Positions 1 to 9,032 of a stretch of 46,508 bases of DNA are shown piece after piece. The first letter of the stretch is position 1. Every line of letters begins with the position of its first letter. Made by a program: the position numbers and the translations under genes. The notes under the pieces were generated by a model. That model saw only the letters and a program-made list of their open reading frames with translations, was not told where the DNA came from and searched no databases. This stretch comes from CAYGDP01 sp964348665. Lineage in GTDB: Bacteria; Verrucomicrobiota; Verrucomicrobiia; Palsa-1439; CAYGDP01. Location: NCBI GenBank assembly GCA_964348665.1, contig CAYGDP010000028.1, positions 1-46,508 of the forward strand. Reading direction: 5' to 3'.

Positions 1-3000
1 TCACCGCCTGCTGCGCCGTCGGCAGCGACGAAGATATCCTGCAGGCGTGCGCCGGATTTGATGGACTTGAGCGGACCATCGGAGGTGATTTCGTTTACCA
101 GGACGATTCCGTCGCCGATGGGACCGGCTTTGACTTTGATAGAAACGCTGGCGGAGACACTGCCCTCGATGGTGATGCTGCAGTCTTCCGTCGCAATGAA
201 CGCCGCGCCTTTTACTTTGATTGTTACGATGTCGCCGTCGTCGTCCGTGCACGTGGCCACGTCGGCGGTGATGGTGATGAGGTAGTCCTCTACTTCGCCA
301 TCGGCGGCCAAACTCGTGGGTAACAGTTCCCCTGTTGAACTGAAGCGGAATCGAGCATAGGTATCGCCTGTTGTGACAGTGCTAGGAATAGAAAACGACA
401 AGGAATTCGCGCCGGCAAGAAGCGTTCGACTGGTGAAAATTTGTTCGCCGGCGTCTGCCCAATCCCCATCGGCATTGAAATCTATCCACGCGTCAAGCTT
501 GCCTGCGGTCGAGGCCGTTACGGTAAGAGTGGTTGTATCGCCAACCAGAAGTGCGCTGGTGAAAACGACACCGTCCTCGTCATCGGGCACGCCGGCGGTA
601 TCATCACCAGTGGCAGTTGCATTCGGCTGGCCGTTGGCGTCAGAGTCCACACTGGATCCGAGGAACAACCCCGACCCAAGAACGTGTCGAGCGCCGTCGC
701 TACCAAACAATGTCGGATAAGTAGGGTCGGGAGCGTCGCCATAATCCAACAAAATAGATGGCGGCGATTCAATGCTCACTTCGTAATCTTCCACCTCGCC
801 GTTGATCGCCAGGCCGGTGGGCAGTAGACCGCCCGCACTGCTGAATCGAAAACGGGCAAAGGTTTGATCGGTCACGGTTGCGCCACCGGGTACATCAAAA
901 CTAAGGCTGTTGGCACTGGCGACTAGAGCGCGGCTGGTAAAGACTTGCTCCCCGGCATCAATCCAGTCGCCGTCGTCATTGAAATCTACCCATGCGTCCA
1001 GAAATCCCGCGGCGGAGGCGGTTACGGTCAGCGTTGCCAGCTCGCCAGTAACCAATGAGGAGGTAAAGACGACCCCATCTTCGTCGTCAGGGACGCCGGC
1101 GGTATCGTCACCGGTTGCAGTCGCATTCGGCTGTCCGTTCAGATCTGCATCAATCGCCGCCCCGAGAAACAAACCGCCTGCGATCACATGCCGCGCGCCG
1201 TTACTGACAAGCAAAGTCGGGTAGCTGGGGTCAGGCGCGTCGCCGTAGTCAATTGTCGAGAACTGGTCTTCGGTAATGACGACGATACATTCCGAGAACT
1301 CGGACGTGTCGAGCGTGGCGTCATTGATCGCGGTGACCGTAATGATTGTTCCCACGGGGAGTAAGGCGGCAAGGAACGCGACCTCGAAACTCTCCGAACC
1401 GCCCGCGCCAACCACGACGGGGAAAGAACCAAATAAGGTCTGTCCTTCGCCAAACCCGCTCAGATCGCAAACGGAATTGGTGAATAACTCCACAGTGTAA
1501 CTGCCGGGAACGCTACGAAGAATTCCGCTAATCGTCGTATTGGTTGCGTCATTTACGGCGGACAAGAGTACTGGATAGTTCTGCAGATTGTTGGAGCCAG
1601 TGTCGGCATCGCCATTATCATTCAACGTGACTCCATCGGCACCCAAATCTATGCCCAGGGTGGCGTTGCTGAAGATGGAATTGGAGGCGAACAAATTGCC
1701 GGTGCCGGCGCCGAAAGCGGGATCCACCATCACGCCGGCGCCGTCGTTGTGGGCGATCGTGTTGCCGTCGGTGAATAACAACCCGGCGCCGATATTGTTA
1801 TTGGAGGAACCGCTAGCGATCAGGATGCCGTGACTGCCATTGCCCAGGGTGAGGAGAGTCGTAGAATCGGTGCCAATGAAATTCCCACGGATTGTATTGA
1901 TGTTGGCCGACCCGAGCCGGATGCCGGCGCTGGCGTTGGCGGCGATCACGTTGGCTTGGACAACGTTTTCGGTTGCGTTATCAATGCGGAGACCTTGATT
2001 GCCGTTGCCCAGCGCCAAGCCGCCACTGACATCCACACCGATCAAATTGCCCTGGACGACGTTGCTGTTGGCACCGGAGAGGCGCACACCGGTGTTGCCG
2101 TTGCCAGAAATAAGATTCCCGTCGGTCAATCCGAGTCCGCCGATCTGATTGCTGGCGGAGGATTCAATGTTGACGCCAAATGACACGTTGCCGCGATCGA
2201 GCGTACCGGTGGCGTCCGTCCCGATAGAATTGCCCTGAACTACGTTTCCGGTCGCTGTCGCCCCGGAGATGAAGACACCGGTATTGAGGTTGGCGGAAAT
2301 AATATTGCGTGAGCCGGCGGTTGAGCCGCCGATGGTGTTGTTGCTTGCGTTGACAATCTCCACACCGTCACTGCCATTTCCCTGCGCTTCGCCAGCCGGT
2401 TTCAGGCCAATGAGGTTTCCTACCACAAGATTTTGGACAGTTCCAATGCCGCTGATTTCGATGCCGTCATTCGTATTGCCGGCAATGACATTTCCGGGTG
2501 CCTCCCCGACGGTGGCGGTCGAACCGCCGATTGTGTTTTCGGTAGCCGCGCCGGTGATCAGAATGCCATTCAAACCATTGGCGACCACGTTCGGAGCGGC
2601 ATTGAGTCCGATATTGTTGCTCGTCACGACATTCTTGGATGCACCACTGATTTGGATGCCGTTTCCGGCGTTGCCGATGATGTAGTTTCGTTTACCGGTT
2701 GTCGAACCGCCGATGGTGTTTTCGGAGGCGCTGGTCTCGATAAGCACACCATCGACTTCGTTGCGTATGATCGCCGATATTCCAATGAGGTTGGATTCGA
2801 CGGCATTTTGCTTGGCCAAAGCCCCCAGAATGCGGACGCCGTTTTGATCGTTGCCAGCTATATTGTTGTTTTGGATTTGGGTTCCGGGCGCGCTTTCGAT
2901 CCGGATGCCATCGAGAGTGTTGCCAAAATCGAGTTGCCCGCTTTTGTTGGTGCCGATTGACGATTTATTCACCTTGTTGGCAGCGGCGGTGCTGCCCATG

Positions 3001-4550
3001 ATGTAAATGCCGTTCTCATTGTTTCCCGAAATCACTGCGCCAACATCGGTGGTGCTGGTGGTGATCTCGTTGCTCGGGGCGTCCACGATGAAGACACCGT
3101 TGGCTTGGTTGCCAAGATCGTTGCCGGCGGAATCCACTGCCGTGCCAGCGAGGTTGGTGCCAATATGGATGCCGGAAACGCGGTTACTGGCCGCAGCGCT
3201 CCCGAATATTTTGATCCCGTTCCCTTGATTGGCGGAGACAACATTCATCACTGTATCGCTGTCACCAGCTCCAGGAGGCCGAAATCCAATCGTGTTGCTC
3301 GGCGCGTCACTGATAAAAATCCCGTTTTGCATGTTGCCCAGAGGTTTGTCGCCATCGTCATTGAGACCGATGAAATTTCCCTGCACGAGATTTCCAGACG
3401 CCGTGCTGTTGGCAATTTTGATTCCATTCCCCGTATTGCCTGAAATGAGGTTGCCCAAGGCAAGTTGGATGTCCAATGGATTGCTGCCCGCGTTGATACC
3501 GCCAATCGTGTTGTTTGGTGAACCCATTACTGTGATGCCGTTTTGAGAATTTGGCACACTAAGCTCACCTGTGATATCCGTTCCCATTTTATTCCCTTGA
3601 ATCAGATTGGAACCGGGGCCCGAAACGATGATGCCGTCCACCCCGTTGCCGGAAATGACATTGGCCGCCGAGAGGGTGAGACCACCAATGGTGTTCGTTG
3701 TCCCCCCGAAGGCTATAATGATGCCGTTTGCAGCATTGCCCAAAGCGCTTGTGCCGGCGACGGTGGTGCCAATGAGATTTCCTTGGACGAGACTGTTGGC
3801 ACCAAAAAGACAAATGCCATCGGGCGCATTGCCCGATACCAAATTGCGATCTGCCGCCGCGGTTCCCCCAATCGTGTCATTGGACGACGTGATGCAAATG
3901 CCGCCATCGCTATTGCCCCGCGCGATAGTCCCGGTAGGGTCGGTCCCGACGAAATTACCCTGAATCACATTGTTACCTCCTCCGGAGAGGATGATGCCGA
4001 CCCTGCTGAACCGGTTCACAACCAAGCCCTTTACAGTGCTGTTGCCAGCTGTGAAGTATAGGCCATCCGCACCAGGACCGGCTCCGGCGCCGTTTATCTC
4101 GATGAGCAGGACAGGGTTGAGGCCTTGTCCGACCGGGTTTGTGTTGGGACTGCTCCCCGGCTGTGTGTAGCCGTCAATCGTTACCTGGCTTGTGATCAAA
4201 TCATAAGGCGTACTGGGTGTGAGGGTTTTCACACCCCCGCCCGGGATGTTGAAGTTGATGGTGTGGGCACCCCCCAGAATATTTCCTTCTTCGATGGCCG
4301 CCCGCAGCGTGCAATCACCCTCAATCGTAGCGCACAATCCATCGCCAAATCCAAGGTCCACAGAAGCGTCACCACCATCACCGGTCGCGTTCACCAAGAA
4401 CACTGCTGGTAAAATCCGCGCCTCCAACACCTCTGTCCCCAAACGGCGCTGCTGCGGCAACGGAGCTTTTTGCATCCGACTTCTAGACAAGCCGAACAAT
4501 CCATCCAAACACCCAACCAATATCCTCCGCCGAAGTCTCCGCAAGTTCAT
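1..4550 (-). CDS. Giant secreted beta-helix protein with CSLREA-like motif and GEVED domains (3' end outside window)
   Basis: I read this frame by hand from ATG 4550; it stays open to the window edge (at least 1516 codons). An SD-like AAAGGAGA lies about 6 nt upstream. The N-terminus is arginine-rich, then has LEARILPAVF at residues 42-51, resembling the LEPR-XLL signal of PVC-bacterial extracellular proteins, then CTLRAAIEEGN at residues 80-90, a variant of the CSLREA motif. Residues about 100-950 are many parallel beta-helix turns of the pattern NxIxGNxIGTDxTG...NGIxIxxxxxNTIGG (NosD-like, TIGR03804-like). A linker follows, then two near-identical GEVED domains starting DYGDAPDP near residues 1101 (1250-780) and 1268 (750-265), each ending GEVEDY. 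It is probably a surface or secreted adhesin-like or glycan-interacting protein; substrate unknown. Any sorting signal lies outside the window. Confidence 0.93.
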   Translation of the reverse strand, partial: MNLRRLRRRILVGCLDGLFGLSRSRMQKAPLPQQRRLGTEVLEARILPAVFLVNATGDGGDASVDLGFGDGLCATIEGDCTLRAAIEEGNILGGAHTINFNIPGGGVKTLTPSTPYDLITSQVTIDGYTQPGSSPNTNPVGQGLNPVLLIEINGAGAGPGADGLYFTAGNSTVKGLVVNRFSRVGIILSGGGNNVIQGNFVGTDPTGTIARGNSDGGICITSSNDTIGGTAAADRNLVSGNAPDGICLFGANSLVQGNLIGTTVAGTSALGNAANGIIIAFGGTTNTIGGLTLSAANVISGNGVDGIIVSGPGSNLIQGNKMGTDITGELSVPNSQNGITVMGSPNNTIGGINAGSNPLDIQLALGNLISGNTGNGIKIANSTASGNLVQGNFIGLNDDGDKPLGNMQNGIFISDAPSNTIGFRPPGAGDSDTVMNVVSANQGNGIKIFGSAAASNRVSGIHIGTNLAGTAVDSAGNDLGNQANGVFIVDAPSNEITTSTTDVGAVISGNNENGIYIMGSTAAANKVNKSSIGTNKSGQLDFGNTLDGIRIESAPGTQIQNNNIAGNDQNGVRILGALAKQNAVESNLIGISAIIRNEVDGVLIETSASENTIGGSTTGKRNYIIGNAGNGIQISGASKNVVTSNNIGLNAAPNVVANGLNGILITGAATENTIGGSTATVGEAPGNVIAGNTNDGIEISGIGTVQNLVVGNLIGLKPAGEAQGNGSDGVEIVNASNNTIGGSTAGSRNIISANLNTGVFISGATATGNVVQGNSIGTDATGTLDRGNVSFGVNIESSASNQIGGLGLTDGNLISGNGNTGVRLSGANSNVVQGNLIGVDVSGGLALGNGNQGLRIDNATENVVQANVIAANASAGIRLGSANINTIRGNFIGTDSTTLLTLGNGSHGILIASGSSNNNIGAGLLFTDGNTIAHNDGAGVMVDPAFGAGTGNLFASNSIFSNATLGIDLGADGVTLNDNGDADTGSNNLQNYPVLLSAVNDATNTTISGILRSVPGSYTVELFTNSVCDLSGFGEGQTLFGSFPVVVGAGGSESFEVAFLAALLPVGTIITVTAINDATLDTSEFSECIVVITEDQFSTIDYGDAPDPSYPTLLVSNGARHVIAGGLFLGAAIDADLNGQPNATATGDDTAGVPDDEDGVVFTSSLVTGELATLTVTASAAGFLDAWVDFNDDGDWIDAGEQVFTSRALVASANSLSFDVPGGATVTDQTFARFRFSSAGGLLPTGLAINGEVEDYEVSIESPPSILLDYGDAPDPTYPTLFGSDGARHVLGSGLFLGSSVDSDANGQPNATATGDDTAGVPDDEDGVVFTSALLVGDTTTLTVTASTAGKLDAWIDFNADGDWADAGEQIFTSRTLLAGANSLSFSIPSTVTTGDTYARFRFSSTGELLPTSLAADGEVEDYLITITADVATCTDDDGDIVTIKVKGAAFIATEDCSITIEGSVSASVSIKVKAGPIGDGIVLVNEITSDGPLKSIKSGARLQDIFVAADGAAGG

Positions 4551-4605
4551 ATTGAATCTCCTTTCCAAGAACCCGCGTGGAGTGTCGCGCCCCAATTCGC
4601 GGCGG

Positions 4606-6414
4606 TCAATCTAATATTTTCGCGTGATGTTCTTGCAACGGCGTGACATTTACGCCCTGCTTTTGCATCGCGGCGATCGCGCGCACTGCCATTTCAGCGG
4701 CGGTCAGCGTGGTGATGATCGGGACATTGCGGGCGACGGCGGTGGATCGGATTTTGACTTCGTCCTTGCCCGCATTTTGGCCGCTGGGAGTGTTAACGAT
4801 GAGAGCGACATCCCCGTTGATGAGGACATCGAGGACATTGGGGCGGCCTTCGCTGATTTTGAGGAGCGTAGTGACCGGCAATCCGGCGTCGCGCAACGCT
4901 TTTGCTGTGCCGCTGGTCGCCAAGAGTTTGAACCCCAGCGCGACATAATCGCGAAAAATCGGGCCGATTCTCTTTTTCTCGGCATCATGGACGCTGACAA
5001 AGACCTTGCCACCCGTCGGCAGAGCACCGCCCGCAGCGACCTGCGACTTGGCATAGGCCAGCGCCAAGTCGGCGTCTATCCCCATCACTTCACCGGTACT
5101 GCGCATTTCCGGGCTAAGAAGAATGTCTTGACCGGGGAACCGGTTGAAGGGAAAGACGGATTCTTTGACGCAATTGTACGGCGGAGTGATTTCTTTCGTA
5201 AATCCAAGCTCCGGAAGAGTTTTGCCGGCCGCGATTTTTGCGGCGAGTTTGGCCAACGGCACGCCGATTGCCTTCGCGATGAAAGGCACGGTGCGTGACG
5301 CGCGCGGATTGACTTCGAGCACGAAAACCTTGCCGTCCTTTACGGCATACTGGACATTCATCAAGCCCGCCACGGATAACTCACGCGCCATCGCATAGGT
5401 GTATTCGCGAATCGTTTCCATAACTTTTTTCGAGAGCGTGTGCGGCGGCAACACCATCGCCGCGTCGCCACTATGGACGCCTGCGTATTCGATGTGTTCC
5501 AGCATCCCGCCGATGACGATATTGTTGCCTTTCCCATCGGGCAACCCGACGTCCGCGATGCAATCTACATCCACCTCGATGGCGTCTTCGAGAAATTTAT
5601 CCACCAACACCGGACGCTTGGGCGATGCCTCGACGGCATGGCGCATATAAAATTTCAGTTCGTCATCGGAAAAAACAATCTGCATTGCGCGCCCGCCAAG
5701 GACGAAGGACGGGCGCACCAGAACGGGATACGTCAGCCGTTTTGCGGCGGTGAGCGCTTCTTCTTCGTTCGTCGCGATGCCGTTGGGCGGCTGCGGAATG
5801 CCCAGCTTGTCGAGCATGGCCGCAAAAAGTTTTCGGTCTTCGGCAATCTCGATGTTCTGCGGCGACGTGCCGAGAATGTTGACACCGTGCCACTGCAGCG
5901 GCAACGCCAGGTTCAGCGGAGTTTGCCCGCCAAACTGCGCGATCGCGCCCCAACATCCTTCCCGCTCGTAGATATTCAAGACGTCCTCGAGCGTGAGCGG
6001 CTCGAAATAGAGTTTATCGCTCGTGTCGTAGTCGGTCGAGACGGTTTCCGGGTTCGAGTTGACCATGATCGTTTCGAAGCCAAGCTCCTTGAGCGCGAAC
6101 GCCGCGTGCACGCAGCAATAATCGAACTCGATGCCTTGTCCGATTCGGTTCGGCCCGCCGCCAATGATCATGACCTTGCGCTTGTCGCTCTTGCGGACTT
6201 CGTCGTCGCCCGTGTCGTAGGTCGAATAAAAATAAGGCGTGTAAGCCTCGAACTCCGCCGCGCAAGTGTCCACCAGCCGATAGCTCGGCTGCAATCCCAG
6301 CTTCTTGCGCGCCGCGCGCACATCATCTTCCTTGTCGGCCGTCAACGCCGCGATCTGTCGGTCGGAAAATCCGAACGACTTGGCCTTGGCGAGCAATTCC
6401 TTGGACAGCTTCAT
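4606..6414 (-). CDS. carB: Carbamoyl-phosphate synthase large subunit, free-standing C-terminal half
   Basis: This 602-aa protein matches the C-terminal half of CarB, whose full length is about 1,070 aa. It begins in the tail of the oligomerization domain (FGFSDRQIAAL, then VDTCAAEF). It continues with the second ATP-grasp synthetase unit (GGGPNRIGQGIEFDYC, NPETVSTDYDTSD, EVNPRASRTVPF) and ends with the MGS-like allosteric domain (TSGTAKALRDAGLPV, NTPSGQ). This half phosphorylates carbamate to carbamoyl phosphate for arginine and pyrimidine synthesis. An in-frame TGA about 13 codons upstream of the ATG excludes a longer form. The N-terminal carboxyphosphate half is absent here, as the upstream gene is GrpB-like. 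Split CarB is known from Aquifex and methanogens, so the other half is presumably elsewhere in the genome. Confidence 0.93.
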   Translation of the reverse strand: MKLSKELLAKAKSFGFSDRQIAALTADKEDDVRAARKKLGLQPSYRLVDTCAAEFEAYTPYFYSTYDTGDDEVRKSDKRKVMIIGGGPNRIGQGIEFDYCCVHAAFALKELGFETIMVNSNPETVSTDYDTSDKLYFEPLTLEDVLNIYEREGCWGAIAQFGGQTPLNLALPLQWHGVNILGTSPQNIEIAEDRKLFAAMLDKLGIPQPPNGIATNEEEALTAAKRLTYPVLVRPSFVLGGRAMQIVFSDDELKFYMRHAVEASPKRPVLVDKFLEDAIEVDVDCIADVGLPDGKGNNIVIGGMLEHIEYAGVHSGDAAMVLPPHTLSKKVMETIREYTYAMARELSVAGLMNVQYAVKDGKVFVLEVNPRASRTVPFIAKAIGVPLAKLAAKIAAGKTLPELGFTKEITPPYNCVKESVFPFNRFPGQDILLSPEMRSTGEVMGIDADLALAYAKSQVAAGGALPTGGKVFVSVHDAEKKRIGPIFRDYVALGFKLLATSGTAKALRDAGLPVTTLLKISEGRPNVLDVLINGDVALIVNTPSGQNAGKDEVKIRSTAVARNVPIITTLTAAEMAVRAIAAMQKQGVNVTPLQEHHAKILD

Positions 6415-6459
6415 CGGCGCGCGATAATAGCAGTGAAACCGAGCGATGCAATGTTGATT

Positions 6460-6981
6460 TCAACCGCAATCAGTCGTTACTCGCTCGATCACCGACTCGA
6501 TAAACGCGCTCTTGGCGTTAGTGTAGCCTTCGCGATCGTCGGCATACTGGGTTGCCAACTCGCGCTTGAGCGACTCGTAACGGCGGGCGAGGCCGGGGTC
6601 GGCGCGGAGTGCATTACGGAACCGGAGATGACGCATCCAAAAATCGCTGTGGGTTTTGACCAGATGAAGGTGGCAATGAGTATCACGCTCAAGTGGCTTG
6701 CCGAGGCAATAAAACCATTCGGGATGATCGCCCTGCGATGTTCGTTCATCGTAGCCGATGGCACGCAGCGGATCGAGACTCGCGCACGCGACGGTTATGT
6801 CGCGGACAGCCACCATAAGGTCAACGATTGGTTTTGCAGCGAGACCGGGCACAGCAGTGCTGCCGATGTGTTCGATGGCAAGCAGTTTGTCGCCGAGCGC
6901 TCGCTGCACGCAAAGCCGCTCGAGTTCGAATAAGGTCGGCCAGCGAGGATTATAGGCGACGATCGTGAGCAGCGGGTTCAT
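6460..6981 (-). CDS. GrpB family protein (UPF0157)
   Basis: The 173-aa product carries the GrpB/UPF0157 hallmark HIGSTAVPGLAAKPIVDLMV near residues 38-57, a nucleotidyltransferase-fold motif, and the downstream HCHLHLV and FRNALRADP segments of the family. Some family members act with CoaE-like domains, but the reaction is not established. I chose ATG 6981 (MNPLLTIVAYNP) because the family begins just before this point and it lies about 10 nt after the aroK stop. A longer start at 7038 would overlap aroK. Same strand and tight spacing suggest an aroK-grpB unit, possibly running on to carB. Confidence 0.85.
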   Translation of the reverse strand: MNPLLTIVAYNPRWPTLFELERLCVQRALGDKLLAIEHIGSTAVPGLAAKPIVDLMVAVRDITVACASLDPLRAIGYDERTSQGDHPEWFYCLGKPLERDTHCHLHLVKTHSDFWMRHLRFRNALRADPGLARRYESLKRELATQYADDREGYTNAKSAFIESVIERVTTDCG

Positions 6982-6991
6982 CCTGTCGCGA

Positions 6992-7549
6992 TTATCCCGG
7001 TGGCGGTTGGCTATCGTTGTTTTTCTGGTATGCCGCAACGACTTCTGCGGTTACATCGTCGAGCGTTTTACCGTCGGTTTCAATATAGACACCTGCCGCG
7101 CGGTAAATCGGGTCGCGTTCAGCAAGAAGTTTCAGGATGCGATCCCGTTTGGCAATGGCGTCGAGGCCGCCCTTTGTTGGGTCGCTCTCCAGGAGGGGGC
7201 GATGCGTTTGATGTCCGACTCGCAGAAAAACTGTGTCGGGTCTGACGCCGAGGACGATGATCACCCCATTTTGCCGGAGATCGTCCAAGTTTCGCGGGTC
7301 GAGGATCAATCCGCCGCCGGTGGCAATGACGAGGTCGGTACGCGCAGAGAGTTCTTTTGTTAGGGACCGTTCCAGCACGCGAAACCGGGCTTCGCCTTCC
7401 TTCGAAAAGATTTCCGAGATGCGATATCCTTCCCGGTATTCGATTTCGTGGTCGGTGTCGAGAAACCGCAGGCCGAGTTGTTTGGCGATGCGCCGGCCGA
7501 CAGCGCTTTTGCCGCTGCCCATGAAACCGACCAGAATAAGATTTTTCAC
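6992..7549 (-). CDS. aroK: Shikimate kinase
   Basis: This enzyme phosphorylates shikimate to shikimate 3-phosphate with ATP in aromatic amino acid synthesis. Visible motifs are the P-loop GFMGSGKS (about residues 8-15), the shikimate-binding region DTDHEIE, the GGG substrate loop (ATGGGLIL) and the lid region THRPLLE. The GTG start at 7549 gives the usual N-terminus (VKNLILVGFMGSGKS) and 185 aa, normal for the family. An ATG at 7600 would add 17 residues of non-family sequence. No clear Shine-Dalgarno was seen. A MITE-like insertion begins about 60 nt upstream and probably altered the promoter. Chorismate synthase, three steps later, is 1.6 kb away on the other strand. Confidence 0.93.
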   Translation of the reverse strand: MKNLILVGFMGSGKSAVGRRIAKQLGLRFLDTDHEIEYREGYRISEIFSKEGEARFRVLERSLTKELSARTDLVIATGGGLILDPRNLDDLRQNGVIIVLGVRPDTVFLRVGHQTHRPLLESDPTKGGLDAIAKRDRILKLLAERDPIYRAAGVYIETDGKTLDDVTAEVVAAYQKNNDSQPPPG

Positions 7550-7604
7550 GTGGCGAGGATATATCACGGCACGCGGCGATTGACAATCCAAGGCGCACAC
7601 CGCA

Positions 7605-7809
7605 GAGTGTCGCCTCGATCATTAGCGAGACGCTAAAACAATTCACAATCGGGTGAGGGTCGTAGGGCTAGCATCCATTTTGATGCTGTGTCTCCTTCAG
7701 AATTGTAGCGGCGCTCTACGAGCGCCGATTATTTCAATCCATCGGCGGTCATAGACCGCCGCTACATGTTGACTGGATGGTTATTTCGCTAATGATCGAG
7801 GAGTGTCGC
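7605..7809. mobile_element. MITE with 15-bp TIRs and 9-bp target-site duplications
   Basis: The 187-bp element spans 7614-7800. Its ends are perfect 15-bp inverted repeats, CTCGATCATTAGCGA (7614-7628) and TCGCTAATGATCGAG (7786-7800). It is flanked directly by 9-bp direct repeats GAGTGTCGC (7605-7613 and 7801-7809), which is the arrangement left by transposition. It has no significant ORF, so it is non-autonomous. It contains a REPIN-like double hairpin (7704-7766) and lies between divergent aroK and the T2SF gene. The 9-bp duplication would fit several DDE transposase families; the parent element is not in the window. Confidence 0.8.
7704..7766. repeat. REPIN-like double-hairpin repeat, copy 1
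   Basis: The ends TGTAGCGGCG and CGCCGCTACA are perfect 10-bp inverted repeats. Each half is also a hairpin: GGCGCTC-TAC-GAGCGCC on the left and CGGCGGTC-ATA-GACCGCCG on the right. Copy 2 at 9033-9101 has the same plan. Two inverted REP-like hairpins form the REPIN arrangement. No RAYT transposase is in the window. Confidence 0.8.
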
Positions 7810-7844
7810 GGCCATGACCGTGATCGGATCCCGCAAAGGATCGC

Positions 7845-8876
7845 GTGACGAATGCCGATGGCAGCAGTCTATTGATTATGTCCCTGAAAAAACTCGTCAT
7901 TTTCTACCGGGCGCTCGGTCAAATGCTCCAAGCCGGCGTGCCGATTCTGCGCACGTTGGATACGGTGAGCGAAACGATGCGCAGCCCGGCGCTGGCGGGC
8001 GCTCTGGCGGGAATAAAACAAAGCATCGAACGCGGCAGCACGTTAGGCGAGGCGATGACGGACGCGCGTGTTTTTCCACCGATGCACACGCGGTTGATCT
8101 GCGTGGCGGAACGAAGCGGGCGTGTTGACCTGATCCTCATCGAGCTGGCGAGTTCCACTGAACAACTTGTAACGATGCGGCAAACACTCATCGCCGGGTC
8201 GGTGTTCCCGTTGATCGTGTTGCATCTGGGCATCTTCATTCCCCCCACTGTCACGTATGCCGCGCAATCGTTGCTGGGGCAAAATCCTTCCCTTTTAATT
8301 TTTCTATTTTCGGTGACGATTCCTTTGGTGGTGGTTTGGGGCGGCGTGATCGTGGGCGTGGTTCTGGCGCGAACGGCGGTGCGATCGAAGGAAGGCGCGG
8401 CGTTCGTGGACTCGATCATCGGCCCGTTGCCGCTCCTCGGCAAGACCTGGCGCGAGTTTGATTACTGGCGCGTTGCCACCGGCGTGCAAATGCTCACCAA
8501 CGCAGGAATGGGAATCATCGAGGCGTTGCGAGATTGCGCGGAGTTTTGTCGAAGTCCCCGCATTGCGAACGCGCTGCGCGACACGGCGGACGAAGTGGAG
8601 AGGGAGGGCGGGCGCGTGAGCGATTCATTTCGCGCTACCGGCGTATTTCCTGCGGAGATGATAAGCATGTGGGCGACCGGCGAGGAAAGCGGCAAGCTCG
8701 ACGACATGCTCGGTCGGATCGCGACGTATTACGCTGAACGCTGCAACGCTCGGATGCAAGAACTCGCGCGCTGGCTGCCGCGGATCGCCTACGCGCTGGT
8801 CTCGATCTATATCATCATCCAAATCTTCGCCATGTTCAGCGGATACATCAAAACGATCACGGAACTGTCGCAATAG
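7845..8876 (+). CDS. Type II secretion system F-like protein (GspF/PilC family)
   Basis: The protein has two T2SF domains in the usual order. The first is cytoplasmic (about residues 15-110: FYRALGQMLQAGVPILRTLD, later GSTLGEAM and PPMHTRLICVAERSG). Two hydrophobic segments follow (about 117-140 and 150-175), then the second domain (GVQMLTNAGMGIIEALRDC, FPAEMISMWATGEESGKLDDML) and a C-terminal membrane helix. It is the inner-membrane platform protein family of type II secretion and type IV pili. At 343 aa it is shorter than typical GspF (about 400). GTG 7845 has AAAGGA just upstream; ATG 7878 (MSLKKLVIF) is a good alternative. No GspE, GspG or secretin gene is adjacent, so it is an orphan here. 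Confidence 0.88.
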   Translation: MTNADGSSLLIMSLKKLVIFYRALGQMLQAGVPILRTLDTVSETMRSPALAGALAGIKQSIERGSTLGEAMTDARVFPPMHTRLICVAERSGRVDLILIELASSTEQLVTMRQTLIAGSVFPLIVLHLGIFIPPTVTYAAQSLLGQNPSLLIFLFSVTIPLVVVWGGVIVGVVLARTAVRSKEGAAFVDSIIGPLPLLGKTWREFDYWRVATGVQMLTNAGMGIIEALRDCAEFCRSPRIANALRDTADEVEREGGRVSDSFRATGVFPAEMISMWATGEESGKLDDMLGRIATYYAERCNARMQELARWLPRIAYALVSIYIIIQIFAMFSGYIKTITELSQ

Positions 8877-8907
8877 GATGCTCTCTCCGTCGTCGGTAAC
8901 AGTGTTC

Positions 8908-8937
8908 AGATAGGCGGAACATATGTTCCACCTATCT
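8908..8937. repeat. 30-bp near-perfect palindrome
   Basis: The arms read AGATAGG-x-GGAACAT and ATGTTCC-x-CCTATCT, mirror images with one mismatched pair. It lies 32 nt after the T2SF stop. No T-tract follows directly, so it is either a dispersed palindrome or a weak terminator. Confidence 0.6.
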
Positions 8938-8974
8938 GGTATTTCTAAAAAATGTTTCCAGGCTGGGATGTGCC

Positions 8975-8997
8975 GACTTGCTCCCCCAAATCGGACG
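8975..8997. mobile_element. Possible solo IS-terminus relic
   Basis: GACTTGCTCCCCCAAA followed by TCGGACG closely matches the sequence at 46455-46480 (GACCTGCTCCCCCAAA, then ACTGGACAG). The pattern TGAxCTGCTCCCCxAAAAxxGGAC resembles terminal inverted repeats of IS3-type elements, recalled from memory. No transposase is nearby, so I read it as a remnant. Confidence 0.35.
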
Positions 8998-9032
8998 TAA
9001 GCGTTATCTGTAATAGCAATTTGATTCCGGAT

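Noticed and set aside
58..4170. Many short plus-strand ORFs over the giant minus-strand gene
   Set aside because: They are shadow frames of the repetitive beta-helix coding DNA and have no recognisable domains.
5440..6933. A 497-codon plus-strand ORF over carB and grpB
   Set aside because: It runs antisense to clear carB and grpB coding sequence and has no family similarity.
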